Shown here: piece by piece, positions 7,127-16,873 of the stretch | Numbering within the stretch: the first letter of the stretch is position 1 | How the letters are laid out: each line of letters begins with the position of its first letter | From: Paenibacillus sp. BK033 | GTDB lineage: Bacteria > Bacillota > Bacilli > Paenibacillales > Paenibacillaceae | Direction: 5' to 3' | NCBI RefSeq assembly: GCF_004345425.1 | Contig: NZ_SLVP01000003.1 | Coordinates: 159,975 to 223,974 of the forward strand | DNA length: 64,000 bases | The notes under the pieces: generated by a model | Seen by the model: only the letters and a program-made list of their open reading frames with translations | Told to the model about the DNA's origin: nothing | The model's database searches: none | Translations under genes and position numbers: made by a program

Positions 7127-9295
7127 TCAAGATTTCGTCTTAAAGCCGTGTTTGGCGATTACTCCATGGATAGCGAAATAATCGACTTCCTCCGGCAGGG
7201 CATCTTTAAGGGGCCTCAGCTTCTCCCATCCCAGCTCCCCGATAACCTGTACAATCCGGTCCTCGTACTGCTCCGGAATGATACGGCTCCAATCGAGCTC
7301 ATACCCTTCTTCCGCGCAACGGATTAAATGGCCCTCAATCGTCACCCGGCTGAGTCCACGCTCTTCCGCAATCGCAGCTGTTTCCAGACCGGCGTTAAAC
7401 CGCTCCAGCGTCTGAACATGGCTTGGGGTTTCCTCCGAGGTTGACGTTGGACGCGCTGCCGGCTGCCGTCTTGGCGCTGCGCTAATGCTAGCCGTAGCGC
7501 TACCGCCCTCGCTACCGGCATACGCCTGAATAATGGCGAGCACCTCCTCGCCGTATTTGCTTGCCTTTGCCGCGCCAATCCCTTTCGTCTGCATCAGCTG
7601 CTCTTCCGTAACGGGCCGGACATCGGCCAGCTCCTTCAGCGTCGCGTCAAAGAACAGCATAAACGGAGGTACATTCTCTCTGGCCGCCGCTTCCTTACGC
7701 CAATTCTTGAGGGCATCGAACAGAGGCGAAGAGGCTGCTCCGCCTTCTCCCGAAGCGCTTCGGCGAACGCTCGTCCGAAGACGCTGCATAACGGTCTCTT
7801 TGCCCTCCAGTACGGGCAGAGCGTTTGCCGTTAGCGATACGGTCGGGTACTGGCCTTCGCTCATCCGGAGATAACCTTCCGCCACCAGCCAGTACAGCCA
7901 GTCGGCAATCTCCTTCTCCGGCCAATTGCCGAAGAGCCCGTAAGTGGTCAGGCGGTCGAGGCCGAACTCGAGCAGACGTTTGTCCCTTGAGCCTTTGAGC
8001 ACCTTGGCCGCCATCGTAACGCCAAACCGCCCTTTCATCCGGCCAACGCAGGATAAGGCCTTCTGCGCTTCGGCCGTCCGGTCAACCAGCTCGCTTTTAT
8101 CCAGACAGTTGCTGCATTTTCCGCAAGGCTCAACGCCCTTCTCGCCGAAATAATCGACGATGTATTGCTGAAGACAGCGCTGCGTGCGGCTGTAATTCAT
8201 CATGTTGTGAAGCTTGGACAGCTGGACCGACTTCCGGTATTCATCTCCCATACCCTGTTCGATCAGGAAACGCTGCACCTGCACATCCTGCGGTTCGAAC
8301 AGCAGCACGCATTCGCTCTCCTCGCCGTCCCGGCCGGCGCGTCCCGCTTCCTGGTAGTAGGACTCGATATCGCCCGGCATCTGCCAGTGAATGACGTAAC
8401 GGACATTAGGCTTGTCGATCCCCATTCCGAAAGCGTTCGTGGCTACCATAATGCGGATCTCGTCAAACCGGAAGCGTTCCTGCGTCTCCGCGCGTTCCGT
8501 ATCGGACAACCCGCCATGATACTTACCCGCCGCAATTCCTTTTCGAACAAGCAGCTCCTGCACCTGCTCCGCTTCTTTTCTGGTAGCCGTATAAATAATG
8601 CCGGATTGATCCTCCCGCTCGCGCAAAAACTGCTGCAGGAAATTTTTCTTGTCCCCTCCGCTTACAACCGAGAGAGACAGATTGGGCCTTGCAAAGCCGG
8701 TCACAAACACATTCGGCTCACGCAAACCAAGCATCGCCGTAATGTCCGCGGCTACCTCCTGAGTCGCTGTCGCCGTAAAAGCCGCAACAAGCGGGCGGTT
8801 CGGCATTTTTCCGATCCAGCCTGCCAGCTGCCGGTAGCTTGGACGGAAGTCATGCCCCCACTGCGATACGCAGTGGGCTTCGTCGATTGCGATCATTGGG
8901 ATATGCAGCTGCTCGGACAAGGTTGTGAACATAGGCGCATCCAGCCGCTCCGGCGCGACGTACAGCATTTTGTACTCGCCTCGAAGCGCATTGCGGAGAA
9001 CGGTCCGGTATTCTTCCGCTCCTAAGGAGCTGTTCAGAAACGCCGCGGGCACGCCAAGCCGGTTTAAGGCATCAACCTGATCTTTCATCAACGATATAAG
9101 CGGCGAAATGACTATCGAGGTCCCGGGCATAAGCAAGGACGGAATCTGGTAGCAGATCGACTTCCCTCCGCCTGTCGGCAGAATGGCAAGCGTATCTCGT
9201 CCCTCCAATATCCCTTCGATAATACCCTCTTGGCCCGGACGAAACGTATCGTACCCGTAGACCCTTTTCAGCTCGCTACGTGCCTGCTGAAGCAC
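7127..9295 (-). CDS. recQ: ATP-dependent DNA helicase RecQ
   Basis: RecQ-type 3'-5' helicase of about 722 residues acting in recombination and fork repair. In order: RPGQEGII (motif 0), LPTGGGKSICYQ (Walker A), AIDEAHCVSQWGHDFRPSY (motif II plus the aromatic loop), FTATAT, YYQEAGRAGRDG (motif VI), a four-cysteine zinc site (C...CGKCSNC), the RecQ winged helix, an HRDC domain around residues 510-590 and a C-terminal HTH-like domain (AIAEERGLSRVTIEGHL). This long form is usual in Bacilli. The GTG at 9295 is preferred because GAAGGGGG lies 8 bases upstream; an alternative GTG at 9319 has no RBS. Confidence 0.95.
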   Translation of the reverse strand: MLQQARSELKRVYGYDTFRPGQEGIIEGILEGRDTLAILPTGGGKSICYQIPSLLMPGTSIVISPLISLMKDQVDALNRLGVPAAFLNSSLGAEEYRTVLRNALRGEYKMLYVAPERLDAPMFTTLSEQLHIPMIAIDEAHCVSQWGHDFRPSYRQLAGWIGKMPNRPLVAAFTATATQEVAADITAMLGLREPNVFVTGFARPNLSLSVVSGGDKKNFLQQFLREREDQSGIIYTATRKEAEQVQELLVRKGIAAGKYHGGLSDTERAETQERFRFDEIRIMVATNAFGMGIDKPNVRYVIHWQMPGDIESYYQEAGRAGRDGEESECVLLFEPQDVQVQRFLIEQGMGDEYRKSVQLSKLHNMMNYSRTQRCLQQYIVDYFGEKGVEPCGKCSNCLDKSELVDRTAEAQKALSCVGRMKGRFGVTMAAKVLKGSRDKRLLEFGLDRLTTYGLFGNWPEKEIADWLYWLVAEGYLRMSEGQYPTVSLTANALPVLEGKETVMQRLRTSVRRSASGEGGAASSPLFDALKNWRKEAAARENVPPFMLFFDATLKELADVRPVTEEQLMQTKGIGAAKASKYGEEVLAIIQAYAGSEGGSATASISAAPRRQPAARPTSTSEETPSHVQTLERFNAGLETAAIAEERGLSRVTIEGHLIRCAEEGYELDWSRIIPEQYEDRIVQVIGELGWEKLRPLKDALPEEVDYFAIHGVIAKHGFKTKS

Positions 9296-9323
9296 GTCGA
9301 TTCCCCCTTCCGTAATCACAATA

Positions 9324-9353
9324 AGGACCCTGGCAGCAATGTGTCAGGGTCCT
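9324..9353 (-). terminator. Probable terminator after mdh
   Basis: A 9-bp stem (AGGACCCTG / CAGGGTCCT) lies 36 bases past the mdh stop and is followed on the minus strand by TTATTGT, a weak T-tract. It ends just before the recQ ribosome binding site, so some read-through into recQ is possible. Confidence 0.6.
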
Positions 9354-9388
9354 CCCAAACGAAACTTTATGAGTATAAGGCTTATCGG

Positions 9389-10330
9389 TTAGCCCGTCAC
9401 TACTTTAATTACATTTTGAACGGATTCCGCCGATTTGTCCAGAGCGGCTTTTTCTTCCGCCGTCAGCTCAAGCTCGATAACCTTCTCGATACCGTCTCCA
9501 CCGATAATCGTAGGCACGCCCATAAACAGGTTGTTGTAGCCGTATTCGCCTTCAAGCAGGGCAATAACCGGCAGAATGCGCTTCTTATCCTTCAGGATCG
9601 CTTCCGTCATTTGAACCAGCGATGCCGCAGGCGCGTAATAGGCCGAGCCGTTGCCCAGCAAATTAACAATCTCGCCGCCGCCAACGCGGGAGCGCTGTAC
9701 GATCGCTTCGATGCGGTCAGCCGGAATCAGCTTCTCGATCGGAATACCGCCTGCATTGGAGTACCGAACGAGCGGCACCATGTCGTCGCCATGCCCGCCT
9801 AGCACAAAACCGCGTACATCCTCCACGGAGACGTTCAGCTCCTGCGCGATAAAGGTGCAATAACGCGCGGTATCCAGAACCCCGGATTGGCCGATCACGC
9901 GATTTTTAGGAAAACCAAGCGTCTGGTAAGCCACGTAAGTCATCGCGTCTACCGGATTGGAGAGGATAATGACATAAGCATTTGGACTTGTTGCCTTTAC
10001 GCTTTCGCACACCGAACGGACGATTCCTGCATTGGTGTTCACCAGGTCGTCGCGGCTCATTCCCGGTTTGCGGGCAACGCCAGCCGTAATGATAACGACA
10101 TCGGAATCCTTCGTGTCTTCGTAATTGGATGTACCCGTAATGTTGGCGTCCAGGCCTTGAACCGGGGTTGATTCCAGCATATCAAGCGCTTTGCCTTTTG
10201 TCGGATTCTCCAGTTGGGGAATGTCGACCAGCACGATATCGCCAAGTTCCTTCTGGGCGGCCATCAGAGCCGTGGTTGCGCCTGTAAAACCCGCACCTAC
10301 TACCGTAATTTTTCTGCGTTTAATAGCCAT
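9389..10330 (-). CDS. mdh: Malate dehydrogenase (LDH-like type)
   Basis: NAD-dependent malate dehydrogenase of the TCA cycle, 313 residues as in Bacillus. Seen: [12 protein letters not shown] (NAD loop), [14 protein letters not shown], whose arginine pair marks malate rather than lactate specificity, [19 protein letters not shown] and [14 protein letters not shown] with the catalytic histidine. It is the third gene of a citZ-icd-mdh cluster, but a terminator lies between icd and mdh, so part of its expression may come from its own promoter in the 136-base gap. Confidence 0.96.
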   Translation of the reverse strand: MAIKRRKITVVGAGFTGATTALMAAQKELGDIVLVDIPQLENPTKGKALDMLESTPVQGLDANITGTSNYEDTKDSDVVIITAGVARKPGMSRDDLVNTNAGIVRSVCESVKATSPNAYVIILSNPVDAMTYVAYQTLGFPKNRVIGQSGVLDTARYCTFIAQELNVSVEDVRGFVLGGHGDDMVPLVRYSNAGGIPIEKLIPADRIEAIVQRSRVGGGEIVNLLGNGSAYYAPAASLVQMTEAILKDKKRILPVIALLEGEYGYNNLFMGVPTIIGGDGIEKVIELELTAEEKAALDKSAESVQNVIKVVTG

Positions 10331-10435
10331 TCATATAACCCTCCTATACTTGTATTAACATCTGCATTATTGCCGAAAGTCATCCAAATAAGATAGAAGA
10401 TAAGGGAAAAAAGCTTGTTTAATGGCAAAAAAAGA

Positions 10436-10453
10436 GGGGGCAATAATGCCCCC
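10436..10453 (-). terminator. Terminator after icd
   Basis: GGGGGC / GCCCCC stem with loop AATAAT, flanked by A-rich sequence that gives TCTTTTTTT on the minus strand. It lies 13 bases past the icd stop and probably attenuates rather than blocks transcription into mdh. Confidence 0.85.
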
Positions 10454-10466
10454 CGCTTTTTGTAAA

Positions 10467-11762
10467 CTACATGTTTTTAATGACTTCGTCAGCAAATGCC
10501 GAGCATTTCACTTCGGTAGCGCCTTCCATCAGGCGTGCGAAGTCGTAAGTAACGGTTTTGTTGTTGATCGAAGTTTCCATGCCTTTATAGATGAGGTCAG
10601 CCGCTTCTTGCCAGCCCAGATGCTCAAGCATCATAACGCCGGACAGGATAACGGAACCTGGGTTAACTACGTCTTTGTCCGCGTATTTAGGAGCAGTACC
10701 ATGAGTAGCTTCGAAGATTGCATGGCCAGTCAGGTAGTTGATGTTAGCGCCCGGAGCGATACCGATACCGCCAACTTGTGCAGCCAGAGCGTCGGACAGA
10801 TAGTCGCCGTTCAGGTTCAGCGTTGCGATTACGTCGAAGTCGGTTGGACGAGTCAGAACTTGCTGCAGAGCGATGTCGGCAATCGCGTCTTTTACGATGA
10901 TTTTGCCAGCAGCTTCAGCATCTGCTTGCGCTTTGTTTGCAGCGTCAGTGCCTTCTGCTTCTTTAATGCGGTCGTATTGACCCCAAGTGAAAGTTTTGTC
11001 CGCGAACTCTTGCTCAGCCACTTCGTAGCCCCAGTTCTTGAACGCGCCTTCCGTATATTTCATGATGTTGCCTTTGTGTACGAGCGTAACGGACTTCTTG
11101 CCGTGTTTGATCGCGTATTCGATTGCAGCGCGCGCAAGACGTTGGGAGCCTTCTTTGGATACTGGCTTAATGCCGATACCGGAAGTTTCAGGGAAACGGA
11201 TTTTGTTAACGCCCATTTCGTTTTGCAGGAATGCGATCACTTTCTTCACTTGCTCGGAGCCTTCTTGGTACTCGATACCTGCATAGATGTCTTCCGTGTT
11301 CTCGCGGAAGATAACCATGTCAACCAGCTCAGGGCGTTTAACCGGGGATGGTACGCCAGCGAAGTAACGAACCGGACGAAGGCAAGTGTACAGGTCAAGC
11401 TCTTGGCGAAGCGCAACGTTCAGGGAACGGATACCGCCGCCGATTGGCGTAGTCAAAGGACCTTTGATCGCAACGATGTATTCACGGATTGCAGTCAGCG
11501 TATCAGCTGGCAGCCATTCGCCGAACTCGTTGAATGCTTTTTCGCCTGCGAACACTTCGTACCAAGCGATTTTTTTGCTGCCGCCGTATGCTTTCTCTAC
11601 AGCTGCGTCAAGCACGCGCTTCGATGCGCGCCAGATGTCGCGGCCCGTGCCGTCGCCTTCGATGAAAGGAATGATTGGGTTGTTAGGTACTTGGAGAGCA
11701 CCGTTATCAATTGTAATTTGCTCGCCTTCTGTTGGAAGGGCGTATTTCTCGAATTGTGCCAT
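10467..11762 (-). CDS. icd: Isocitrate dehydrogenase (NADP)
   Basis: NADP-dependent isocitrate dehydrogenase, 431 residues, homologous to the Bacillus and E. coli enzymes. Seen: [13 protein letters not shown] near residue 35, the substrate loop [20 protein letters not shown] with the serine that is phosphorylated in E. coli, [15 protein letters not shown], the metal-binding aspartates in the [15 protein letters not shown] region, and [16 protein letters not shown], the NADP adenine site. It is downstream of citZ with a 43-base gap. Codon use is noticeably more uniform than in neighbouring genes, as expected for strong expression. Confidence 0.97.
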   Translation of the reverse strand: MAQFEKYALPTEGEQITIDNGALQVPNNPIIPFIEGDGTGRDIWRASKRVLDAAVEKAYGGSKKIAWYEVFAGEKAFNEFGEWLPADTLTAIREYIVAIKGPLTTPIGGGIRSLNVALRQELDLYTCLRPVRYFAGVPSPVKRPELVDMVIFRENTEDIYAGIEYQEGSEQVKKVIAFLQNEMGVNKIRFPETSGIGIKPVSKEGSQRLARAAIEYAIKHGKKSVTLVHKGNIMKYTEGAFKNWGYEVAEQEFADKTFTWGQYDRIKEAEGTDAANKAQADAEAAGKIIVKDAIADIALQQVLTRPTDFDVIATLNLNGDYLSDALAAQVGGIGIAPGANINYLTGHAIFEATHGTAPKYADKDVVNPGSVILSGVMMLEHLGWQEAADLIYKGMETSINNKTVTYDFARLMEGATEVKCSAFADEVIKNM

Positions 11763-11805
11763 TAGAATAAATCCTCCTTAAGGGTATGTAAGCCGCGCCT
11801 TGTAA

Positions 11806-12918
11806 TTAGCGCTGCTCGATTGGAATATATTTCGCGTTAACCGGGCCGACATAATCAGCGCGAGGGCGAATCAGACGGTTGTTTTCGTATTGCTCAAGGA
11901 TATGCGCGCTCCATCCCGAAACGCGGCTGATTGCGAAGATCGGCGTGAACAGGTCGCGAGGAATACCCAATGTAGTGTAAACCGATGCCGAGTAGAAATC
12001 AACATTTGGTTTCAGACCTTTTTGGCCGGTAACCATGTCTTCGATCTTAATGGACATCTCGTACAGCTCCATGTTGCCTGTCAGTTTGCCCAGCTCGCGG
12101 GACATTTTTTGCAGGTGCTTCGCGCGCGGGTCGCCGTCTTTGTATACGCGGTGGCCAAAGCCCATGATTTTTTGTTTGTTAGCAAGCGCGTTGTTGATGT
12201 AGCCTTCAACGTTCTCCATCGAACCGATTTCCTCGAGCATCACCATTACCGCTTCGTTAGCGCCGCCGTGCAGAGGGCCTTTCAGCGCGCCGATTGCGGA
12301 GGTTACGCCGGAATAGATATCGGACAAAGTCGCAACGGTTACGCGAGCTGCGAATGTCGAAGCGTTAAGCTCGTGGTCAGCATGCAGAACCAATGCTTGA
12401 TCCAAGGCTTTAATCGCTACTTCGGCAGGCTCTTCGCCAGTCAGCATATACAGGAAGTTATAAGCGATCGATACGCCTTTTTTAGGAGCGATTGGCTCTT
12501 TGCCTTCGCGGATGCGGGCGAAAGCGGCCACAACCGTCGGCAGCTGGGCTTGCAGCTTGATTGCTTTCAGCTGATTCGCCTCGGGAGACATGTCGTTAGC
12601 GGATGCGTCGTACAAGGCAAGGCTCGATACCGCTGTGCGAAGCGCCGCCATCGAGTTAGTGCCTTGCGGATACAATTTAATTTGTTCGATTACTTGAGCA
12701 GGGATAGCCGCGTATTGATCCAGCTTTTGCTGCAAGCCTTCGAGCTCGGAACGATTCGGCAGCTTACCGTACCACAGCAGGTAGGCAACCTCTTCGAATG
12801 TCGCATTTTCTGCAAGATCATCAATATTAATACCGCGATATGTCAAGACTCCATCGATAATGGAGCTGATCGACGAAGAAGCGGCCACAATTCCTTCAAG
12901 ACCTTTAGTTGCTGTCAT
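11806..12918 (-). CDS. citZ: Citrate synthase
   Basis: Citrate synthase, 370 residues, first enzyme of the TCA cycle. Seen: YRGINIDDLAENATFEEVAY near the N-terminus, LHADHELNASTFAAR with the first active-site histidine, GPLHGGANEAVM, GFGHRVYKDGDPRA with the second histidine, and DFYSASVYTTLGIP with the catalytic aspartate. The size is that of the short Gram-positive form. It heads the citZ-icd(-mdh) cluster as in B. subtilis. The 275-base divergent gap to ppx holds a candidate promoter and two palindromes that could be operators. Confidence 0.97.
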   Translation of the reverse strand: MTATKGLEGIVAASSSISSIIDGVLTYRGINIDDLAENATFEEVAYLLWYGKLPNRSELEGLQQKLDQYAAIPAQVIEQIKLYPQGTNSMAALRTAVSSLALYDASANDMSPEANQLKAIKLQAQLPTVVAAFARIREGKEPIAPKKGVSIAYNFLYMLTGEEPAEVAIKALDQALVLHADHELNASTFAARVTVATLSDIYSGVTSAIGALKGPLHGGANEAVMVMLEEIGSMENVEGYINNALANKQKIMGFGHRVYKDGDPRAKHLQKMSRELGKLTGNMELYEMSIKIEDMVTGQKGLKPNVDFYSASVYTTLGIPRDLFTPIFAISRVSGWSAHILEQYENNRLIRPRADYVGPVNAKYIPIEQR

Positions 12919-12981
12919 TCGTTCTCTCTCCTCTAACTTGAAAAGTTATTCGCCAAAAATAGTAAACCTCTCGTCGCTATT

Positions 12982-13050
12982 AATCATAAATGATTTTGAC
13001 AGCGAAGTGAACAAAACCGGACATAGAAATGCTTTATCGGCGCTATAAAG
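12982..13050 (-). promoter_or_regulatory. citZ promoter region with two palindromes
   Basis: On the minus strand, -35 TTCACT (13006-13011), a 17-base spacer and -10 TATGAT (12983-12988) fit sigma A. The -10 lies inside a perfect palindrome AATCAT-aa-ATGATT (12982-12995). Further upstream, CTTTAT and ATAAAG (13032-13050) form a second perfect palindrome around 7 bases. In B. subtilis citZ is repressed by CcpC at ATAA-N7-TTAT sites; neither palindrome matches that consensus, so the binder is unknown. Confidence 0.45.
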
Positions 13051-13193
13051 TTTTTTTTCATTCCCTTTCTTCCACAAATTTCGCACGAATTGCTCCAGAC
13101 GCATTTTTCCCTATTCCCCGCAAAAATACTCGCTTACCGGAATCATATTTCAATGTGATAGAATAGAAGAAATAACTCGCACGGAGGAACACG

Positions 13194-14723
13194 ATGACAG
13201 AACAACGAATTGGCATCATCGACATCGGCTCGAACTCAGTCCGCCTTGTTGTCTACGAGCGGACGGCAAACGGCGCGCATCGCGTCATTGACGGAGGCAA
13301 GCGCCCTGCCCGCCTCGCGGAGCGCGTTGATGACGACGGCATTCTGGCCACGGATGCGATCGCCGAGCTGCTCGGCACCCTGAACCACTTCACCATGATT
13401 TGCGCCCATAACCGGACCGGGCATATCCGAGCGGTCGCGACTGCCGCCATCCGCAACGCGGCCAACCGGGCTGAAATTTTGGAAACGATTAAATCCGAAA
13501 CCGGCCTTACGATCGAATTGCTAAGCGGCGAAGAAGAAGCTTCCTACGGCTTCCTCGGCATGATTAACGCCATGGATGTGCAGGACGGCTTTCTTGTCGA
13601 TATCGGCGGAGGAAGCACGGAGGTCTCTTTGTTCCGCGGCCGCCAGCTCGTCCAATCGGTCTCTTTCCCGTTTGGCTGCGTCAGTCTGAACCGGAGCTAT
13701 GCGGTAAAAGGGATGCTGAACGAAGAAGGACTAAAAAGCATTGAAGCGCTGGTCGCCGAAGCCGTCAAAAACGAGCCTTGGCTGACGAAAGCTCCATCCC
13801 TGCCGCTCATTGCGGTAGGCGGAACCGCACGCGCAATGGGCAAAATTCATCAGGCCGCGACGAAGTACCCTTTCACCCAAACTCATAACTATCCGATGAC
13901 GGGGCCAGATGCGGATGCCCTGTTTCAGGAGCTGTTCCTGACGCCGCTGGACAAACGCAAGAAGTTCCCTGGTCTGTCCAAGGACCGCGTAGATGTCATT
14001 GTGCCCGGCATTGCGGTGCTGCGTACCTTGTTCCGCCTGCTGAAGACCAGCCATTACCGCATCTGCGGCTCCGGACTTCGCGACGGCTTGTTCCATGCGA
14101 CCCGTTTCCCGGAGCGTTCCCTGCATCAAGACGTGCTCGCGTTCAGCCTGCAGAACGTAATCGCTTTGCATCCTGCTGCGCCCAAGCAGCATGTGATGCA
14201 AGTTAACCGTCTGGCCCTGCAGCTCTACGATGAGCTGAGACCCGTGCATCTGCTTCCGAACCGGGCGAAGGTGCTGCTTGATGCCGCCTCCACTTTGTTC
14301 AAGATCGGCGCTTCCATTGATTATTACGAATTTGCGAAGCATACGTTCTATCTCATAGTGAACTCCCATCTCAACGGGCTTGCCCACCGGGAAATTCTGA
14401 TGATTGCGGCTATAGCCTCTTACAAAAGCAAAAACCGGACCCGCCAGCAGCTTCTGGAGTACAAGGAACTGCTCGGCGAATCCGATATGGATACCATTTA
14501 TAAGCTTGGCATTCTGCTCCAGCTGGCGGCAGCGCTTGACCGCAGCGAGACGCAAGCGCTCGGCCGATTGGAAGCCGTCCAATCCGGAAGCCAGCTTCTG
14601 CTTAATCCGCTGCGTTCCGAAGGAACGTTAGCCGTTGAAGCCCGGGAAGTCGAGGAGCTGTCCTCCGATTTCAAAAAGCTGTGGGGACTAACTCCCGTTC
14701 TCGCCCTTCCCGACTATACGTAA
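13194..14723 (+). CDS. ppx: Ppx/GppA-type exopolyphosphatase
   Basis: Releases terminal phosphate from polyphosphate (some relatives act on pppGpp). The actin-like ATPase fold is shown by IDIGSNSVRLVVYE at residues 9-22, FLVDIGGGSTEVSLF near 140 and AVGGTARAMGKI near 208. A C-terminal HD-like helical domain follows from about residue 320 (HVMQVNRLALQLYDEL, HLNGLAHREILMIAAIA). The 509-residue length fits. The start is ATG 13194 with GGAGG 6 bases upstream. It is convergent with ppk and the two coding regions overlap by 10 bases, so synthesis and breakdown of polyphosphate are encoded tail to tail. Confidence 0.92.
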   Translation: MTEQRIGIIDIGSNSVRLVVYERTANGAHRVIDGGKRPARLAERVDDDGILATDAIAELLGTLNHFTMICAHNRTGHIRAVATAAIRNAANRAEILETIKSETGLTIELLSGEEEASYGFLGMINAMDVQDGFLVDIGGGSTEVSLFRGRQLVQSVSFPFGCVSLNRSYAVKGMLNEEGLKSIEALVAEAVKNEPWLTKAPSLPLIAVGGTARAMGKIHQAATKYPFTQTHNYPMTGPDADALFQELFLTPLDKRKKFPGLSKDRVDVIVPGIAVLRTLFRLLKTSHYRICGSGLRDGLFHATRFPERSLHQDVLAFSLQNVIALHPAAPKQHVMQVNRLALQLYDELRPVHLLPNRAKVLLDAASTLFKIGASIDYYEFAKHTFYLIVNSHLNGLAHREILMIAAIASYKSKNRTRQQLLEYKELLGESDMDTIYKLGILLQLAAALDRSETQALGRLEAVQSGSQLLLNPLRSEGTLAVEAREVEELSSDFKKLWGLTPVLALPDYT

Positions 14724-16777
14724 TTTTTCCACTGCGGAATCGACCTGGCTTCGAATTGACTGCGGAACGGCATCATTTCGTTCTTCACATGAACGTAGGT
14801 GCCGTTTGCCTGCAGCTCGCGGGCTTTCACGTTATCGTCCAGATTAAGCTGCAGCATGTTGATCAAGGTTTTGCGCAGATTCTCGTCAAATACGGGACTC
14901 ATCAGCTCGATCCGGCGCGTCAGATTCCTCGTCATCCAGTCCGCGCTCGACAAGTAAACCTCTTCTTCTCCGCCGTTATGGAAGTACATCACCCTCGCAT
15001 GCTCCAGGAACCGGTCCACGATACTGATTACGCGAATATTGTCGCTGCGTCCGGCTACGCCGGGTCTCAGGCAGCAGACGCCGCGGACAATCAAGTCAAT
15101 CTTGACTCCGGCTTGCGAAGCCTCGTACAGCTTATCGATCATTTCCTGATTGGACAAGGAATTCATCTTGGCAATAATACGTGCCCTTTTACCCTGATCG
15201 GCGTTAGCAATCTCGCGGTCAATCAACCGGAACAGCTTCTCCTTCAAGTCTGTCGGAGCAACGCCAAACGCCTTCCATTCATATGGCGAGGAGTACCCGG
15301 TTACTTCATTAAACAATGCTGAGGCATCGCTGCCGATAATCGGATGGGAAGTAAATAAACCGATATCCGTATACAACGTTGCCGTGCTGTCGTTGTAGTT
15401 GCCCGTTCCGACATGGACGTAGCGGCGCAACGTGCCGCTTTCCCTGCGGACAACCAGACAAATCTTGGCATGCGTCTTGAGGCCAACGAGGCCGTAAACG
15501 ACATGGCAGCCCGATTTCTCCAGCTGGCGCGCCCAGGCGATATTCCGCTCCTCGTCAAACCTCGCCTTAAGCTCCACAACCACCGTTACCTGCTTGCCTG
15601 CTTCCGCCGCCTTGGACAAAGCCTGTACAAGCGCGGATTGACCGCTGACACGGTATAAGGTCATCTTGATCGCCAATACGTTAGGGTCTTCCGCAGCCAG
15701 GTCGATAAAATCATTAACCGCTTCAAACGACTCGTAGGGGTGATACATCAGCACGTCGCGCTGGCGGATCACTTCGAACATATCGTCCGTCTCGTCGAAT
15801 TCATGCGGATATACCGGCTCAAGACGGCTATAGCGAAGGTTGTCGTAGCCCGGGAGCGCGTTCGCAAATTTCATCAGGAAGCTGAGATCAAGAGGACCAT
15901 CGATTTCTATCAGATTATCTTCAATCTCCAGCTCTTCCTTCAAAATTTCAAGCGCCATCGGATGCATGCCTCTCGCGACTTCCAACCGCACGGGAATGCC
16001 CCAGCGTCTTCTGCGCAGCTCCTTCTCGATCTCCTCCAGAAGGTCTTCCGCCCCGTCTTCATTCAACGTAAGATCGGCATTGCGCGTAAGGCGGAACGCA
16101 TGAACGGCGAAGGGAATGTAGCCGTTAAACAAAGTAGTGATATGATTTTCGATAAGATCCTCGAGCAGCACAAACTCCATCTTCTTGCTGTTTGTCCGTC
16201 CCGGTACCGGCACAAAGCGCTGCAGTATCGAAGGAACCTGTACGATAGCAAACAACGGCTCATCGTCCTTGTCCGAATCCTCCCGCTGCAAAAGCACCGC
16301 CAAGTAGAGCTCTTTCGTATGCACGAGGGGGAACGGGCGGCTCTGGTCAACGGCCATCGGCGTTAACACGGGGAAAACAATTTCCTGAAAATATTCCGAC
16401 ACCGCCTTGGACTGGCTGACATTCAGTTCCTTGACGGATGATATGATAATGCCTTCCCGCCCTAGAGAGCGAAATACTTCCCGGTACGTTTTGTATTGAT
16501 CATAGACCATCTGGGTCGTGCGTTTGATCAGCCTTTTCCACAGCCCGGCAGGCGTATAGCCGGTAAAATCCATCTTCGTATAGCCCGCGCGGATCTGATC
16601 CTGAATGCCGGCTACTCGAACACTCATGAATTCATCCAGATTGCTGGATACAATGGATAAAAATTTGGCGCGTTCAAGCAGTGGATTATTCGATTCCTGT
16701 GCTTCCTGCAGCACTCTGCGGTTAAATTCAATCCAGCTCAAATCCCGGTTCACATAGTGGGACAATTGTCTTGTCAT
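14714..16777 (-). CDS. ppk1: Polyphosphate kinase 1
   Basis: Reversible ATP:polyphosphate phosphotransferase, 687 residues. Domain order is typical: N-terminal helical domain (NRDLSWIEFNRRVLQEA), head domain, then two PLD-like catalytic domains. The phosphorylated histidine is expected in GLKTHAKICLVVR (near residue 437), followed by RYVHVGTGNYN, IDLIVRGVCCLRPG and YLSSADWMTRNLTRRIE. The start is ATG 16777 with GGGAGGCG upstream. No terminator separates its 3' end from ppx. Confidence 0.96.
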   Translation of the reverse strand: MTRQLSHYVNRDLSWIEFNRRVLQEAQESNNPLLERAKFLSIVSSNLDEFMSVRVAGIQDQIRAGYTKMDFTGYTPAGLWKRLIKRTTQMVYDQYKTYREVFRSLGREGIIISSVKELNVSQSKAVSEYFQEIVFPVLTPMAVDQSRPFPLVHTKELYLAVLLQREDSDKDDEPLFAIVQVPSILQRFVPVPGRTNSKKMEFVLLEDLIENHITTLFNGYIPFAVHAFRLTRNADLTLNEDGAEDLLEEIEKELRRRRWGIPVRLEVARGMHPMALEILKEELEIEDNLIEIDGPLDLSFLMKFANALPGYDNLRYSRLEPVYPHEFDETDDMFEVIRQRDVLMYHPYESFEAVNDFIDLAAEDPNVLAIKMTLYRVSGQSALVQALSKAAEAGKQVTVVVELKARFDEERNIAWARQLEKSGCHVVYGLVGLKTHAKICLVVRRESGTLRRYVHVGTGNYNDSTATLYTDIGLFTSHPIIGSDASALFNEVTGYSSPYEWKAFGVAPTDLKEKLFRLIDREIANADQGKRARIIAKMNSLSNQEMIDKLYEASQAGVKIDLIVRGVCCLRPGVAGRSDNIRVISIVDRFLEHARVMYFHNGGEEEVYLSSADWMTRNLTRRIELMSPVFDENLRKTLINMLQLNLDDNVKARELQANGTYVHVKNEMMPFRSQFEARSIPQWKNYV

Positions 16778-16873
16778 TCCTCACGCCTCCCCAATTATGC
16801 CCCTATTATGACAGATGACTATTATAGGAATATTAACGATTTGTAAAGATCAAGTTAAAGCTCGATGCTCCGG

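Noticed and set aside
8165..9025. Plus-strand frame of 286 codons inside recQ
   Set aside because: It lies wholly within the helicase motifs on the other strand and has no RBS.
10422..11765. 447-codon open frame opposite icd
   Set aside because: The same effect: strong codon bias in icd keeps the antisense frame open. The protein has no recognisable pattern.
13032..13050. CTTTAT-N7-ATAAAG considered as a CcpC box
   Set aside because: The CcpC consensus is ATAA-N7-TTAT; this has the half-sites in the opposite order, so it is reported only as an unassigned palindrome.
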